The notes beneath the pieces are model-generated. The model was given only the letters and a program-made list of their open reading frames with translations. It was not told the DNA's origin and made no database searches. A stretch of DNA of 64,000 bases from Mycoemilia scoparia (lineage: Eukaryota > Kickxellomycota > Kickxellomycetes > Kickxellales > Kickxellaceae). The translations under genes were made by a program, and so were the position numbers. Position 1 is the stretch's first letter. Each line of letters opens with the position of its first letter. Shown one piece after another: positions 44,650 through 55,045 of this stretch. The DNA lies in assembly GCA_027575805.1 (NCBI GenBank), contig JANBPU010000011.1:124001-188000 (forward strand), given 5' to 3'.

Positions 44650-47013
44650 ATGCCACAAACGCGGAAACCAAGTGCTGTCATGCAAAGAGGAGATGTGCGG
44701 AAAGCATTGAAGACTAGATCTTTCCAAAGTGCTGATGTGGTCGCTCTACCGGAAACACCAGTGAGCCCGAATGGCAAGGCAGCCTCATATTCTGAAATCC
44801 AAAATCACCAGAGGCGGTTGTCGGGCAATGGCAGCAGCAACCACAATGAGAATGGAAGGGAAGGAGACCTGCGCCAATTGCAGCCACTGTATCCAGCAAG
44901 CATATCTTTTGACTCGAATTTTTCATACTATGACGAAGGGATTTACACCGGAAGAGTAGCCAGAAAGAGCACCAGAGACCACGGTGATGAGGATAGCGAT
45001 GCTGGTGGTGGCGGCGTACTGTTGTCTCCCATCAATGATGAGCTCGAAGATCTTCCGAGCAGTGGGAGAGAAAGTCGAGGGAGCTGTGAAAGCGGTGTGA
45101 TGAATGGGTGGACTGGAATTGAGCGAGTCGACGATGGCGATGGCGATGCTGTCGATGGCTATAACGACGATTCCCACCTGAAGCCCGATGATGGCAGCAT
45201 AGCCATGACAGATCCCGTTGCTGAAGGCAGTCTGATCGAGGGTGACTTGTCGTTAAAATCGCCTGTTTCAGACGCAACTTTCGATATAAGTAACAACCCA
45301 TCGCTTGAGAGATTCCTCCAGAATAATACCATCAGAGCCAGCCAGATTGATTTCGGATCTTCTATATTTGATGGCGCAAGTAGCTTCCGCAGAAACAGTC
45401 GGTGGTCTCATCTGGGTCCGGGAGAAGCGGATTCTAATTACAGCTTTCCAGAAGGGTCTATTACTAATGTGCTCCATGATGCTTATGCCTTCGAAAAACA
45501 GCGTAACATGCTTGCTGCCTTGGCCCAGCAGGCAGCCGGTGGAGCAGATGAAAATGACGAGTACCAAAAGAACTGGCGCGAGATGCGGCTGGCACGGGCA
45601 AGGCAGATGGCCTCAAAGTATGTGCGTATTACAGTCAGGGTTGTTGATGCAAGCACCTTTTTTTCAACAAATGAGACTGCAAGGAACCTGGAGGATCGGA
45701 TGCGAGGGCTTGGAACTGAAGGCATTGAAGCTCCTAGCGTCAAAAGCGATGGTGTTGTTCCAAGAAACAATAATGGGTGGGATAATAGCGATGACTCTGA
45801 GGAGGAGATAGACATCGCTGAGCTTATGGCCCCTAAGCCCGAGAAGGGCAGAAACGATAGAGCACCAAGTAACGATGGGGATGATCTGAGGGGCTCAGCC
45901 AGCCCTAGCGCCAAGTCGGGCGCTAGGAGTAGCGGCAAAAGCGGCGGTTCCATTGATCATCGTCAAGGCAGTGTCCACAGTATCCCAAAGAGCCCAAAGC
46001 CGCCACCATCATTATTGTCTGCCATGCCGGGTGACAGGCCCCCGCCATCCCCCTCAGCAGCAAGCTTTGCGAGCAGCTCTGTAGCTTCGCGCACTGAGAG
46101 CCAAATCATGAGATCCAGCGAGTCATTTAAAAACCGTAGATTTAAGGCACAAAATGAGGCGTTGTCTAGTCTTAATGGGCAGAGGTCATCGCCATCTGGC
46201 GGGACTCCAGAAGACCTTCCGTCCATACTTTCATTCCTCTCAGGAGCATCGCCCTCGCTCAAGTCGCCACCAATGCACTTTGCATCACCGCTAACAGGGG
46301 ATGGGAGACCAAGTGAAGAATCTGAAGGCGATGTTTTTTTCGATGCTCCAGACGACCAAGACAACTATGACGAAATGGTCGTTCCTTACCAGACTGATGA
46401 AAATAACCAAGGCGGAGACAGCAAAAAAGAAGCAAGAGTTGATAATGAGGAATATAACTCAGCAAGCAAGGATGAGGAAGAGGTCAACGCCAGCAACAAT
46501 AACTGCCTAGGGGGGTCAGAAGTGATTGCAGAGGTGACAAATACATCGGAAGATTCTAAAAGTCACGAAGAAAACGCAGATTCAGGGAAGGATAATAGTG
46601 CTGATAAAGGTGCTGACAACCCACTTACAATCCAGACACCTGCCAGCACCACAACTGGCCAAGATTTTGGCTATTTTCCCGAAATGAACGGCATAAAGTC
46701 TCGGCTTAGAGTATTCCCTCTCACAGTGTCCAGGGACAGCACAATTGAGGGTGTGGCACGTCTCATTGAGGCCGAGTTTACATTGAGATGGGAGCAGGAG
46801 CAACAGCGGCAGCAAACCGTGCCAAACAGTGCCCCACCAACAAGTAACGGGTTTTCAGTTGAAAGTGGGACAATGCCTATTCTATGTGGTGCACTGTTTA
46901 AGGGGAATGAGGCACTGTCGTTTAACAAGACGGTAGGCGAAGTGTTGAACACTGGGGACATAGTTTGCGTGGTCAGTTATGATGAAAAGATCTTTTGTTT
47001 ACCTGGTAAGTAG
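44650..47013 (+). CDS. Uncharacterised Ser/Asp-rich protein with ubiquitin-like C-terminal segment
   Basis: 787 aa if it ends at the TAG. The family is not recognised. The first 280 residues are low-complexity (Ser, Gly, Asp). A conserved-looking block follows (ITNVLHDAYAFEKQRNMLAA, then NWREMRLARARQMASKYVRI TVRVVDA split by me for length). After an acidic, Ser-rich region the C-terminus looks like a beta-grasp/ubiquitin-like fold: SRLRVFPLTVSRDSTIEGVA, an insertion, then ILCGALFKGNEALSFNKTVG and EVLNTGDIVCVVSYDEK. The frame ends at CCT-GGT-AAG-TAG, exactly at a consensus donor (GTAAGT, 47006). It may therefore continue by splicing into the RGS gene at 48187; see findings. Confidence 0.7.
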   Translation: MPQTRKPSAVMQRGDVRKALKTRSFQSADVVALPETPVSPNGKAASYSEIQNHQRRLSGNGSSNHNENGREGDLRQLQPLYPASISFDSNFSYYDEGIYTGRVARKSTRDHGDEDSDAGGGGVLLSPINDELEDLPSSGRESRGSCESGVMNGWTGIERVDDGDGDAVDGYNDDSHLKPDDGSIAMTDPVAEGSLIEGDLSLKSPVSDATFDISNNPSLERFLQNNTIRASQIDFGSSIFDGASSFRRNSRWSHLGPGEADSNYSFPEGSITNVLHDAYAFEKQRNMLAALAQQAAGGADENDEYQKNWREMRLARARQMASKYVRITVRVVDASTFFSTNETARNLEDRMRGLGTEGIEAPSVKSDGVVPRNNNGWDNSDDSEEEIDIAELMAPKPEKGRNDRAPSNDGDDLRGSASPSAKSGARSSGKSGGSIDHRQGSVHSIPKSPKPPPSLLSAMPGDRPPPSPSAASFASSSVASRTESQIMRSSESFKNRRFKAQNEALSSLNGQRSSPSGGTPEDLPSILSFLSGASPSLKSPPMHFASPLTGDGRPSEESEGDVFFDAPDDQDNYDEMVVPYQTDENNQGGDSKKEARVDNEEYNSASKDEEEVNASNNNCLGGSEVIAEVTNTSEDSKSHEENADSGKDNSADKGADNPLTIQTPASTTTGQDFGYFPEMNGIKSRLRVFPLTVSRDSTIEGVARLIEAEFTLRWEQEQQRQQTVPNSAPPTSNGFSVESGTMPILCGALFKGNEALSFNKTVGEVLNTGDIVCVVSYDEKIFCLPGK

Positions 47014-48164
47014 TAGTGTACAAGAAAATGCCACACTCATGCTGTTGTATAATACAGGCCATTGGTGTGTTCATATAAGATCCCAATTTACCCGGCCTCG
47101 TGCATTGTATTGGCCAGTTTTTCCATCCGTCAGAAAATACCCCGCTTTGTTGTGTTGTGTTGTGCTGTGGCCATCTTATACACGAGCCACTCTGACCATT
47201 CGCCCTTATTTCCCTTGATCCTTTACCATTTTTCATTAAAATGAGTTTGGGAGAGAGCAGCAGCAGTAGCAGCACCATTTCTGATTACATCAGAACCAAT
47301 GTATTATTATCCTATCAGCTACTGCCCACCTCTCTCTCTTGGAGTGTGCCAACCCCGCATTTTGTATGCCAATGCGCAAGACCAGTGTGGGCACTTGCAC
47401 AGTGACTCGATGTCATGTACAATGGCCAGCCTTGCTATTTTTGGGACAAATATCGGACCAGGAAAACCAGCTATATCATGTCATTAGAGCGAGCGGTCGG
47501 CAATGCACATCATGCCAAAGAACAAGGGAAAGAGAAGGGCAAAGAGAAGTCATCTTCTTTGTGATTGCCCTTTTCTGGCCCATTCTAGCAAAGGACCAAA
47601 AAAGTGCCTCGTCATAGCCAGCAGTGTTGATGATCTCAGCGTTTGCGTCTGTTTTTGTTTTGGCCCACAGCCGCATTTACAGCTCTTTAGTTGGGCGAGC
47701 CTGGCTCACAAAAATAACAACAACAGTAGCGACAAGAGTGCTGGGAAATGGCAGCTTTGATATCATCTACATACTCAGTCATTTAAAACCAGCCTGCTAT
47801 GGCAGAGTTGGGATAACATCAGACTATCCTCTATTTATGTGCCTGCTATTTCCAGTGCATGATTGCCCATTGGGTTTACTTATGCTGTCACACAAACAAA
47901 GTCAATGCTGGTTTATAAAAAGATGCTTAGTCGCCTGTGTTCAAGGCAGCTGCTACTCTTTAGGCACTTTGCTTAAGAGCCCTTATAAAATCGCCTTTCC
48001 CACTTGCGGACCACCACCACGCAGCATTCCTTTTTGCTGGCTTTTATTTTCACTGCAAAGATATTTCAATCATTTTAACCACCCATATTTCTGCATCTGT
48101 TTTTCTTTTCACTTTTGTACCACACTTGACACTTTGTATTTAACCTTTACTAATTTGTTTGCTT
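47014..48164. other. Gap between the 44.65-kb ORF and the RGS ORF (intergenic region or long intron)
   Basis: About 1.15 kb without a supported gene. It contains a CT tract near 47329-47340 and several weak ORFs. Just before 48187 lie a branch-point-like TTTACTAAT (48146-48154), pyrimidine-rich sequence and an AAAG acceptor. It could be a promoter region or a 1181-nt intron. Confidence 0.45.
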
Positions 48165-51100
48165 ATGTTCACACCATCATTTAAAGGCGACGATGGCTAT
48201 CTCCAACAGAGCAGTTTTGTTGATCCCACGAACGAAACCCGGCGCATATCGCTTTCTCCACGATCGGCATCTGATCTAAGGCCCATTATATACAGACACC
48301 CATCATCTGGCGGGGGTATGGGTAGCATCTCCAACCCCAACACACCTTCTCACAGACTAAACACCATGGCCCCAAAGGGTGCCATATACAGCCCAATACC
48401 GCATACCAACACATTGCCATCCGTTCCTGACCAAGAGATTGATGCCGATATAGCAAATGTAAAAGCCATGATAAAGGTTAATAGGCTCGTATCGTGTGCC
48501 TCGTTGACAACCCGCTTCCTTAATATACTCACCAGCCCGCATATGCTAAAAGCTTTCATCGACTTCTGTGCTTTGCCCTCAGAGCTGGCACTCGAACCCC
48601 TGCTGTTTTGCATGGATGTCGAGCGTTTCCGCCACGTACAACCCAACATGGCTCGTCTACTTGCTAACTATATTTACTTGACGTACCTTGCCCCCGGAGC
48701 ACCACTACAAGTCCTATCAAACTTCCCACGCGAATCCATTCCCTGGCCATTCCTGCCTGGTTGGGAACACGATCCGACTATCTTTGATTCTGCCCTAAAG
48801 AAGGTAGCCTTTGCATTAAAGAAACACACGCTGCTCCGCTTTGAGCGGAGCCCAATTGGACTAAAAGCGCTAATGGACACCGGTGATTTTGACCCACGTG
48901 AATACGTAGCACCACTCAAATACGGAATAGAATATGGCCCCACTGCCAGAATAGCCAGCCTTTACGAACCAGAGATCGATGTTGTTATATGGATCAATGA
49001 CCTTGAATTTGACGCTTGCGGAACCAAACTATTAACCAATCTGTCTATGCTAAGCAACCAATTCAGGGAGCAGCTACTTTCTCGAATCATAGCCCAGTTC
49101 ACCTCAATGCCCCATGCATCTAAGCTATCAAGGGATTATTTTAGGTTGAGAATCCGCCTTGCCCCCATTCAGAAGCAGAGGAAGATCCGAAAGACAAAAA
49201 AGATTCATGGCTTCTTTGGTGAAAAGCCCCATGACGAGATTTTACAGCAGCAGCTAATGGCTGTAGTACCGCCAAGCTCTCAATCGAATGCTTATCATGC
49301 TGCAGCAGAGATACTGGAACGCAACAAGGTTGTTGAAACGGCTGAAGACTGCGAAGACGGTGAAGCTACTGGCGTAGCAGATAACGGAAGCTCATACTAT
49401 TCACTCGACAGTGGCTTGCACAGCATCTCAAGGTCTGAAACTAATGCACTGAAATCACCGGTGTTTGAATATAGACGATTTGCTGAAAACAGCATATCTG
49501 ATGACTTAAGCCTTTTGCCAGCAAGAGTGCATGGGATAAGCTGGCGTTCACACATAATGGATGGATTAAGAACTACCGATGACATTGCTCTGGATGACCG
49601 CCGCTTGTCGGGATCATCTATGGACTCGATTCTCACCTGTGCGCTTTCAATGATTGGTGGTTCAGCTGACTCTGTTGGTGGAAATAGACCGTTGGAATCT
49701 AACATTGAATCCATTAGAGCCAAGCTTGACATGCTGAAAGAAGAAGAGGAAGAAGATGTGGGTGGTCAAGGCTATAGTGGTGCCTCGAAAAACAGTGGAC
49801 AAAACCGAAAGGCGAAGGCATCACTCTCTCCTAACACCATAAACAGATTCAAGCAGTTGCCAAATGTGCCTGAGATGCACTTGCAAAGGCTAGCAGGAAC
49901 CAGAATTGTCGACTTTGACTCTGAAACTACCCAAAGTCGAGAAAGAAGCAGGTCTGACGCACCACTTGGTGGGGATCCGACCTCAATATATCTTCGAAAG
50001 AAGAGAGCCGAGAAATTGCGCGAGTTCTTTGGCAATCCCGTCCCGCATCCCAGTAATTTCCCTCCAGTAAAGCCGAATGCAGTTCCAGGGTCATCTGCTT
50101 CTGTTCCTGCCACCAATGCTGGACTAAAGTCACACCGCCCAATTACACAGATAGTCCCTATCCTTGGCTCTACAGACATACGGAACATTAACAGAAAGGG
50201 AAAGCCCCGTGCTGCTACTACGTCCTTCCCAGTCCAAATTATATTACCCCCCTCTTCAGCATGGGATCCAAAAAAGATTCTTGAACTATCTCAGCATGAC
50301 CGACAGCTCTTGCTCACCCGTCGCAAGAAAATTAAATCCGTGTTTGGTGAGCCACTAGACTCAGAGATGATGGAGAAAGTTACAGTTCCATTCCGCATGC
50401 GTGCAGCCAGCTTAGCTACCCAGGGAGGTGGTGAGCCGGCAGATAATGGGTCGCATGGGTACAAACAAAGAGAAAGCGTGCTTTTGGACCATGTATCTAT
50501 AGGTTCTGACGTATCAATTCCAGAATCCATTTCTGAGGAAGAAAGCGACAGTGATGATGATAGTAGTTCAAGCATATCCAACATTTCTCTCAAAGATGGG
50601 TCCATGATTGATATAAAGTCAAACTCAACCAAGATCCCATCACTCTATGACCTACCGAGAAGATCTACTGAAGAGTCATACACCGAGCCCGTAAGTCCAT
50701 TCAGCGATACATCTGACATGACATTTGAGGAGCGTGAAAGAAAGCTCAATAAGCGTAGATTAGTCAAGATTCGTGATATGCTTGGTCCCAATGTTGGGCC
50801 TGAGCACATCAGAGCATCAGCACATCGTAGATCGAGGTCCAGTCACACTTACAGCAGACCATTCATTAGCTCCAACCAAAGACACTTTGTATCCAACAAC
50901 AGCGACCCAACTATCCCTAAGGTTCCTTCAATTAACGACTTTGTTATTTCAAATAATCTTAAAAACATATCCGAGAAGCAAAGAAAGCTAGGCAAGCAGC
51001 GTGTTGCTAAGCTTCAGCACATACTTGGTGAACTTCCACCTCATTTCCAGGCGGTATATCCTGAAGCAAACACCAGAGATATCTCATCATCGTCAGGAAA

Positions 51101-52448
51101 TGGGTATACCCCTGATCAGGAGCTATCAACATCTGATTCCGAGGATGATTCCGAAGCTGATTCTGATGATGTGAATGTGCCAGATTCGACTTCAGTAAAG
51201 TCATCGGTGTCCAATATTGCAGCACCAATACGTCCAGTTGTTCCTGTTAGTGCCAAGCCAAGGCGATCTGCTAGTTGGGGCAGCCAAAATGTACCACCAC
51301 TTGTAGTCAGCAAGTCAGAAACAGCTGCATCATCCAACGTTGTTGCTGATAATTCAAGCTCCAGACTATCTATCTCGTCTTCCCAAGTCAACGAGCGCCG
51401 CAAGATAGACAAGCTATCAAAATTCTTTGGTGATACACTTGATCAAGAGGCCCTGCGCAACCAAAGACTCAAATCTAAATCGGGTGCAGGGGATGAGATG
51501 GACCCATCATTGCCCATAAACTTGTCTGAATTGGACCAGTCGAAATCCAACCCAGACGGCAAGATCTATGCGACAACTGGTCATGCTTCATTGCTAACAC
51601 CTCGGGTGTCAAAGACTACCACAACGCTAAAGAAGTTCCATACTCTTGGCCGGGGAATTCGCAAAGGATCTGCACATTTGCGTATATCTTTGGCACCAGG
51701 CCCAAAAATCCAAAAATCTCACTCGGTGTCCAAAGACAATGGAAATGCTACCCCACGCTGGACACTTGGTCATAAATCCATGCGCAAAACATTTTCATCC
51801 AAGGGCACAAAAATGAAGGATGAAAAGAACACTGTTGATGATGTTGAAGTCAATGTAAAGTCATCACCACCACCACCACCGCTTCCTCCTAAAGACAAAG
51901 TCCCAGAGCTAAAAGGTATAAGAAGAGACATCTCGATTGCAGAAGTATCACCTCGGGTATATAGCCCGACCACACCATTCTCTTTAGTTCTTCCAAGTTC
52001 AGCTCTTAGTCAAGATACGTTTGGAACTGATTTGTTTTCATTCCCAAATGACGAATGTTCTGAAGCATATGTGTCGGACACATCATCAAATCATAAAAAT
52101 TCAGCCCCCCGCGTTGATAAAGGCGCTGCAAAGGACCATATCTATTCAACACCAGCTCCACTTTCTCCTGTAGATGATGAGGATGAGGATGACGGCGACT
52201 TGACGCCAAGCAAAGCATTTTTCTCAAACTACACAATAGTCCAAGATAATGGTAAATCCGATTCGGGAGATAGCTTCCAACCAATGTCGCTTCAAGCTGT
52301 AAATGAATCTCACAATGACGATGACGCTGCTAATAGTGGTAAAGAAAAAACGGAGATAAAGGAGGTATATTGTCCTTCTAGCGGAGCTCTGCCTGTATCA
52401 CAAAGTTGGGGGCCAAGGGGCAGCGTATCATTTGGGTCTGCTAGCTAA
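48165..52448 (+). CDS. RGS-domain protein with repeated basic-FFG motifs
   Basis: 1427 aa from ATG 48165, if the start lies here. Residues about 105-235 form an RGS (regulator of G-protein signalling) domain: TTRFLNILTSPHMLKAFIDF, LPSELALEPLLFCMDVERF, MARLLANYIYLTYLAPGAP and LKKHTLLRFERSPIGLKAL. RGS proteins speed GTP hydrolysis by G-alpha subunits. The rest is largely disordered, Ser-rich and acidic, and carries six copies of a short motif of the form [KR][KR]xxKLxxFFGxxP (near 49190, 50000, 50320, 50755, 51000 and 51400). A polyproline stretch (SPPPPPLPPK) near 51868 could bind SH3 domains. The alternative model takes this as the C-terminal part of a longer protein starting at 44650. No membrane segment seen. 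Confidence 0.85.
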   Translation: MFTPSFKGDDGYLQQSSFVDPTNETRRISLSPRSASDLRPIIYRHPSSGGGMGSISNPNTPSHRLNTMAPKGAIYSPIPHTNTLPSVPDQEIDADIANVKAMIKVNRLVSCASLTTRFLNILTSPHMLKAFIDFCALPSELALEPLLFCMDVERFRHVQPNMARLLANYIYLTYLAPGAPLQVLSNFPRESIPWPFLPGWEHDPTIFDSALKKVAFALKKHTLLRFERSPIGLKALMDTGDFDPREYVAPLKYGIEYGPTARIASLYEPEIDVVIWINDLEFDACGTKLLTNLSMLSNQFREQLLSRIIAQFTSMPHASKLSRDYFRLRIRLAPIQKQRKIRKTKKIHGFFGEKPHDEILQQQLMAVVPPSSQSNAYHAAAEILERNKVVETAEDCEDGEATGVADNGSSYYSLDSGLHSISRSETNALKSPVFEYRRFAENSISDDLSLLPARVHGISWRSHIMDGLRTTDDIALDDRRLSGSSMDSILTCALSMIGGSADSVGGNRPLESNIESIRAKLDMLKEEEEEDVGGQGYSGASKNSGQNRKAKASLSPNTINRFKQLPNVPEMHLQRLAGTRIVDFDSETTQSRERSRSDAPLGGDPTSIYLRKKRAEKLREFFGNPVPHPSNFPPVKPNAVPGSSASVPATNAGLKSHRPITQIVPILGSTDIRNINRKGKPRAATTSFPVQIILPPSSAWDPKKILELSQHDRQLLLTRRKKIKSVFGEPLDSEMMEKVTVPFRMRAASLATQGGGEPADNGSHGYKQRESVLLDHVSIGSDVSIPESISEEESDSDDDSSSSISNISLKDGSMIDIKSNSTKIPSLYDLPRRSTEESYTEPVSPFSDTSDMTFEERERKLNKRRLVKIRDMLGPNVGPEHIRASAHRRSRSSHTYSRPFISSNQRHFVSNNSDPTIPKVPSINDFVISNNLKNISEKQRKLGKQRVAKLQHILGELPPHFQAVYPEANTRDISSSSGNGYTPDQELSTSDSEDDSEADSDDVNVPDSTSVKSSVSNIAAPIRPVVPVSAKPRRSASWGSQNVPPLVVSKSETAASSNVVADNSSSRLSISSSQVNERRKIDKLSKFFGDTLDQEALRNQRLKSKSGAGDEMDPSLPINLSELDQSKSNPDGKIYATTGHASLLTPRVSKTTTTLKKFHTLGRGIRKGSAHLRISLAPGPKIQKSHSVSKDNGNATPRWTLGHKSMRKTFSSKGTKMKDEKNTVDDVEVNVKSSPPPPPLPPKDKVPELKGIRRDISIAEVSPRVYSPTTPFSLVLPSSALSQDTFGTDLFSFPNDECSEAYVSDTSSNHKNSAPRVDKGAAKDHIYSTPAPLSPVDDEDEDDGDLTPSKAFFSNYTIVQDNGKSDSGDSFQPMSLQAVNESHNDDDAANSGKEKTEIKEVYCPSSGALPVSQSWGPRGSVSFGSAS

Positions 52449-52805
52449 ATCTTCGCATCACACATTTTTAACTTACAATTCCCAAGCATATAATATCAAT
52501 AACCAACTATCAATTTTACGAACCCACTAATCTTTTGCCCCACAGACGATACTTTGATCAGTATTTGTCTGTTTTTGAGTATTTTATCATATAATTCTTT
52601 ATTTTCCAGTCTAGTATTTTATAATCTTAATGTGTTCAAATTAATGCCAATATAACTAATTGAAATTCTCATAAAAGATACACGTGTGATATTTCAAGGA
52701 TCTATTTTTTGCCATTGAACCAGAGGTCTTGGTAGAATGCATAGTTGCAAGAAATGCAGTATGAAGGGCACCAGGTGGTCAAAGGAGTGCATAGGGTCTT
52801 CACCA
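52449..52805. other. Convergent 3' intergenic region (RGS / DUS)
   Basis: About 360 nt of AT-rich sequence between two 3' ends. No gene recognised. Confidence 0.5.
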
Positions 52806-54219
52806 TTAGCCATAGGCTTGTGCTTTCTGGTTATTGTCATTATCATTTTCATATTCATGACACATCTTGGTTTTACAACTATTCTTATCCTGATGTTCAT
52901 TTTCTGCTCTTGAAATGGATTCTCGCACCAATTCACTAAACTGCACGGTATTATTTGTCTTGTTTTTGAAGGCAGGATCACATATTAATGGTCCAAGGTG
53001 CCGTCGAAAAGCCTTCCCTCTTTTCCCTGTAAATATTGAGTTCAGTGGTCGTGCAAGAATGGTTGGTTTTATGTCAAAATCTGCTCGAGCATTATCCGCC
53101 CAGCCTATCATGTATGTGTAAAATTGAGTCACTAGTTACAATGGTGATACTGAGCATGCTGTAGGTTTATAGACAAATTATATGGTGAGGACATTTCTGG
53201 CTATCCTTATAGACTACACATACCTAGATATTTATCAAGAACATACTCTCGCGAAGGGATGCTGCTTTCGCCTATTCCAAACAGGTTGGTATCCATTTCG
53301 GTCAAGAACCATGGGTCATCGCGTATCTTTCTCCCCATCATAACCCCGTCAACGAAATTAAGGTGCCCCTTTATGCTATCTAGATCATCTATTCCACCAT
53401 TTATCGTGAACTTTAGATCGGGGTATTCATTTGCCAATTGATAGACAATTGGGTAGTTGAGTGGCGGTGCCGTCAAGTTATCTTTTGGCGAAAGGCCCTT
53501 TAGCCACGCCCTCCTAGCATGAACAATGAAGTGAGAAACCTTGGTTTTTGATGCAACTGTATCAACCTAGAGACAAAGGCAAAGGATGCGTATTAGTAGT
53601 GTGCTAGTGTTAAGACGCAATGGTATGGGTGCTACTGCATATCCTCCAGGATGGTAGTGACAGTGAATGATCAGGAATAGTAAAGGAAGGATTTGATGAT
53701 CGGAGGATTGATACTTACAAAACGACGAACGAAATCGAATGACTCTTCATGGTCAACGCCAATTCGACATTTCACTGTAATTTCGGCTTTGGCGTCCACC
53801 GCATCCTCCATGGCACGACATGTGCTTGCTACCTGTAGCGGCGTTTTCATAAGAACAGCACCAAAACTCCCGGCCTGAACGTTCTTGCTTGGGCATCCCA
53901 CATTGAGATTAATTTCGCTTACACCAAGTTCTTTTGCAAGGTATCGTGATGCAACCGAAACGGCCTTCTCCTCGTAGCCACCAAGCTGTACGGTCATGGC
54001 CTTTTTGAAATGTGGGTCGCCAACAAATATGTGCTGGTGAAGACTGGGTTTATGTGTCATTATCTTTCCTCTTGTGAAGGCATTGGCGTGGATCATCTCC
54101 GAGTATAGCTGATAGTGCGCATGTGGGGAAATCAGCCTGAGGAGATACAAGAATGGAGGACCAGTAACGTCAACCATAGGCGCTACACTAATGCGCCTTG
54201 GAAGTCGACCTCGCAACAT
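52806..54219 (-). CDS. tRNA-dihydrouridine synthase, DusA-type
   Basis: Three exons on the minus strand: 54219..53719, 53566..53224 and 53131..52806 (389 aa). The FMN-binding start ISVAPMVDVTGPPF, LYSEMIHANA and VQLGGYEEKA are present. The catalytic Cys is Cys109 in INLNVGCPSKNVQAGSFGA. Other Dus motifs are VKCRIGVD, the DusA-typical HARRAWLKGLSPKDN, FTINGGIDDLD and VDGVMMGRKIRDDPW. The C-terminal exon gives the helical domain (YTYMIGWADNARADF, then FRRHLGPLI) and a charged tail. It reduces uridine to dihydrouridine in the tRNA D-loop with FMN and NADPH. The sequence signature is that of bacterial/plant DusA, not of the usual fungal Dus1-4. No obvious mitochondrial presequence. Confidence 0.93.
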
Positions 54220-55045
54220 TTGTTTGGATTTGGTTCAGAATAATAAAACCACAATGCAAAAGATCAAAGGAAAGGATCTATTAAGAAATGAAAATACAAA
54301 AAAAGCAAAAATAGGTTACAGTTGAGTGAAATGGTCAGATTTCATTTGAGATCAAATGCAAGGTAGATAGAAACGAGTCCTCATCAGATTATGGCCCAAT
54401 CATCTGTCGTTTCATATTCAATTCCTAGGCACCCATTTTTGTCTAAGGGCTTGAGAAATCTGACCAAATATGGATCATAATTTTTGAAGGGTGACTTTTG
54501 GTGGCCAAACGATTATAGGGGAAATCCCAGCCAAATGTGCGATCACCATTTATTAGTAGATGGTCACCCTTCAAAAATAATAACTCATATGAGGGTCGCC
54601 AGACTAGTCAATAGGATTTTTCATGCCCTGAAAAACTGTGGGTGCGTACTTTTGTATAGAGAGCATCATTTTCTCGATCATTTTTGACCAGCCAATAGTT
54701 TTGCACCAAAGCTTTATGAACAATCAAGAACAAGCAGCGTTCAAATCCTACATGTACATAACTTCATCTTGTGCCTATTATGCCTGCGTGTATGTTATTC
54801 CACATTTTCATTTCACACCACCCATCTCATTTTATTTCTCTCATTTCAGTGTAAATTACCACTCCAAGTCATTAAATTGATGCCAAAAACCCCTTATAAA
54901 TTTCAATTGCTACCCCCCTAATTTATAAAGGACCAACCACAAATTAAAATCGTGCTTTGCGGAGTCTCAACAAAAGAAACAAGCATCCTAATTTGGCATT
55001 AAAATAAGAAAAGTCAAAGAAAAGCAGCAAAACTAGCTAAAATAC
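54220..55045. other. Divergent intergenic region DUS / SANT protein, with a MITE
   Basis: About 825 nt serving as promoter region for both genes. It contains a MITE-like element (54468-54590, listed separately) and, 30 nt before it, a 16-bp block (CCATTTTTGTCTAAGG) shared with 24720. The last 200 nt before the start codon are AT-rich. Confidence 0.5.
54468..54590 (+). mobile_element. MITE-like inverted-repeat element, copy 3
   Basis: 123 bp from ATAT to ATAT. The left end is ATATGGATCATAATTTTTGA, then AGGGTGACTTTTGGTGGCC. The right end, reverse-complemented, is ATATGAGTTATTATTTTTGA, then AGGGTGACC. The inner part (AATCCCAGCCAAATG) is shared with copies 1 and 2. This is the best-preserved copy. 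No coding capacity. Confidence 0.72.
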
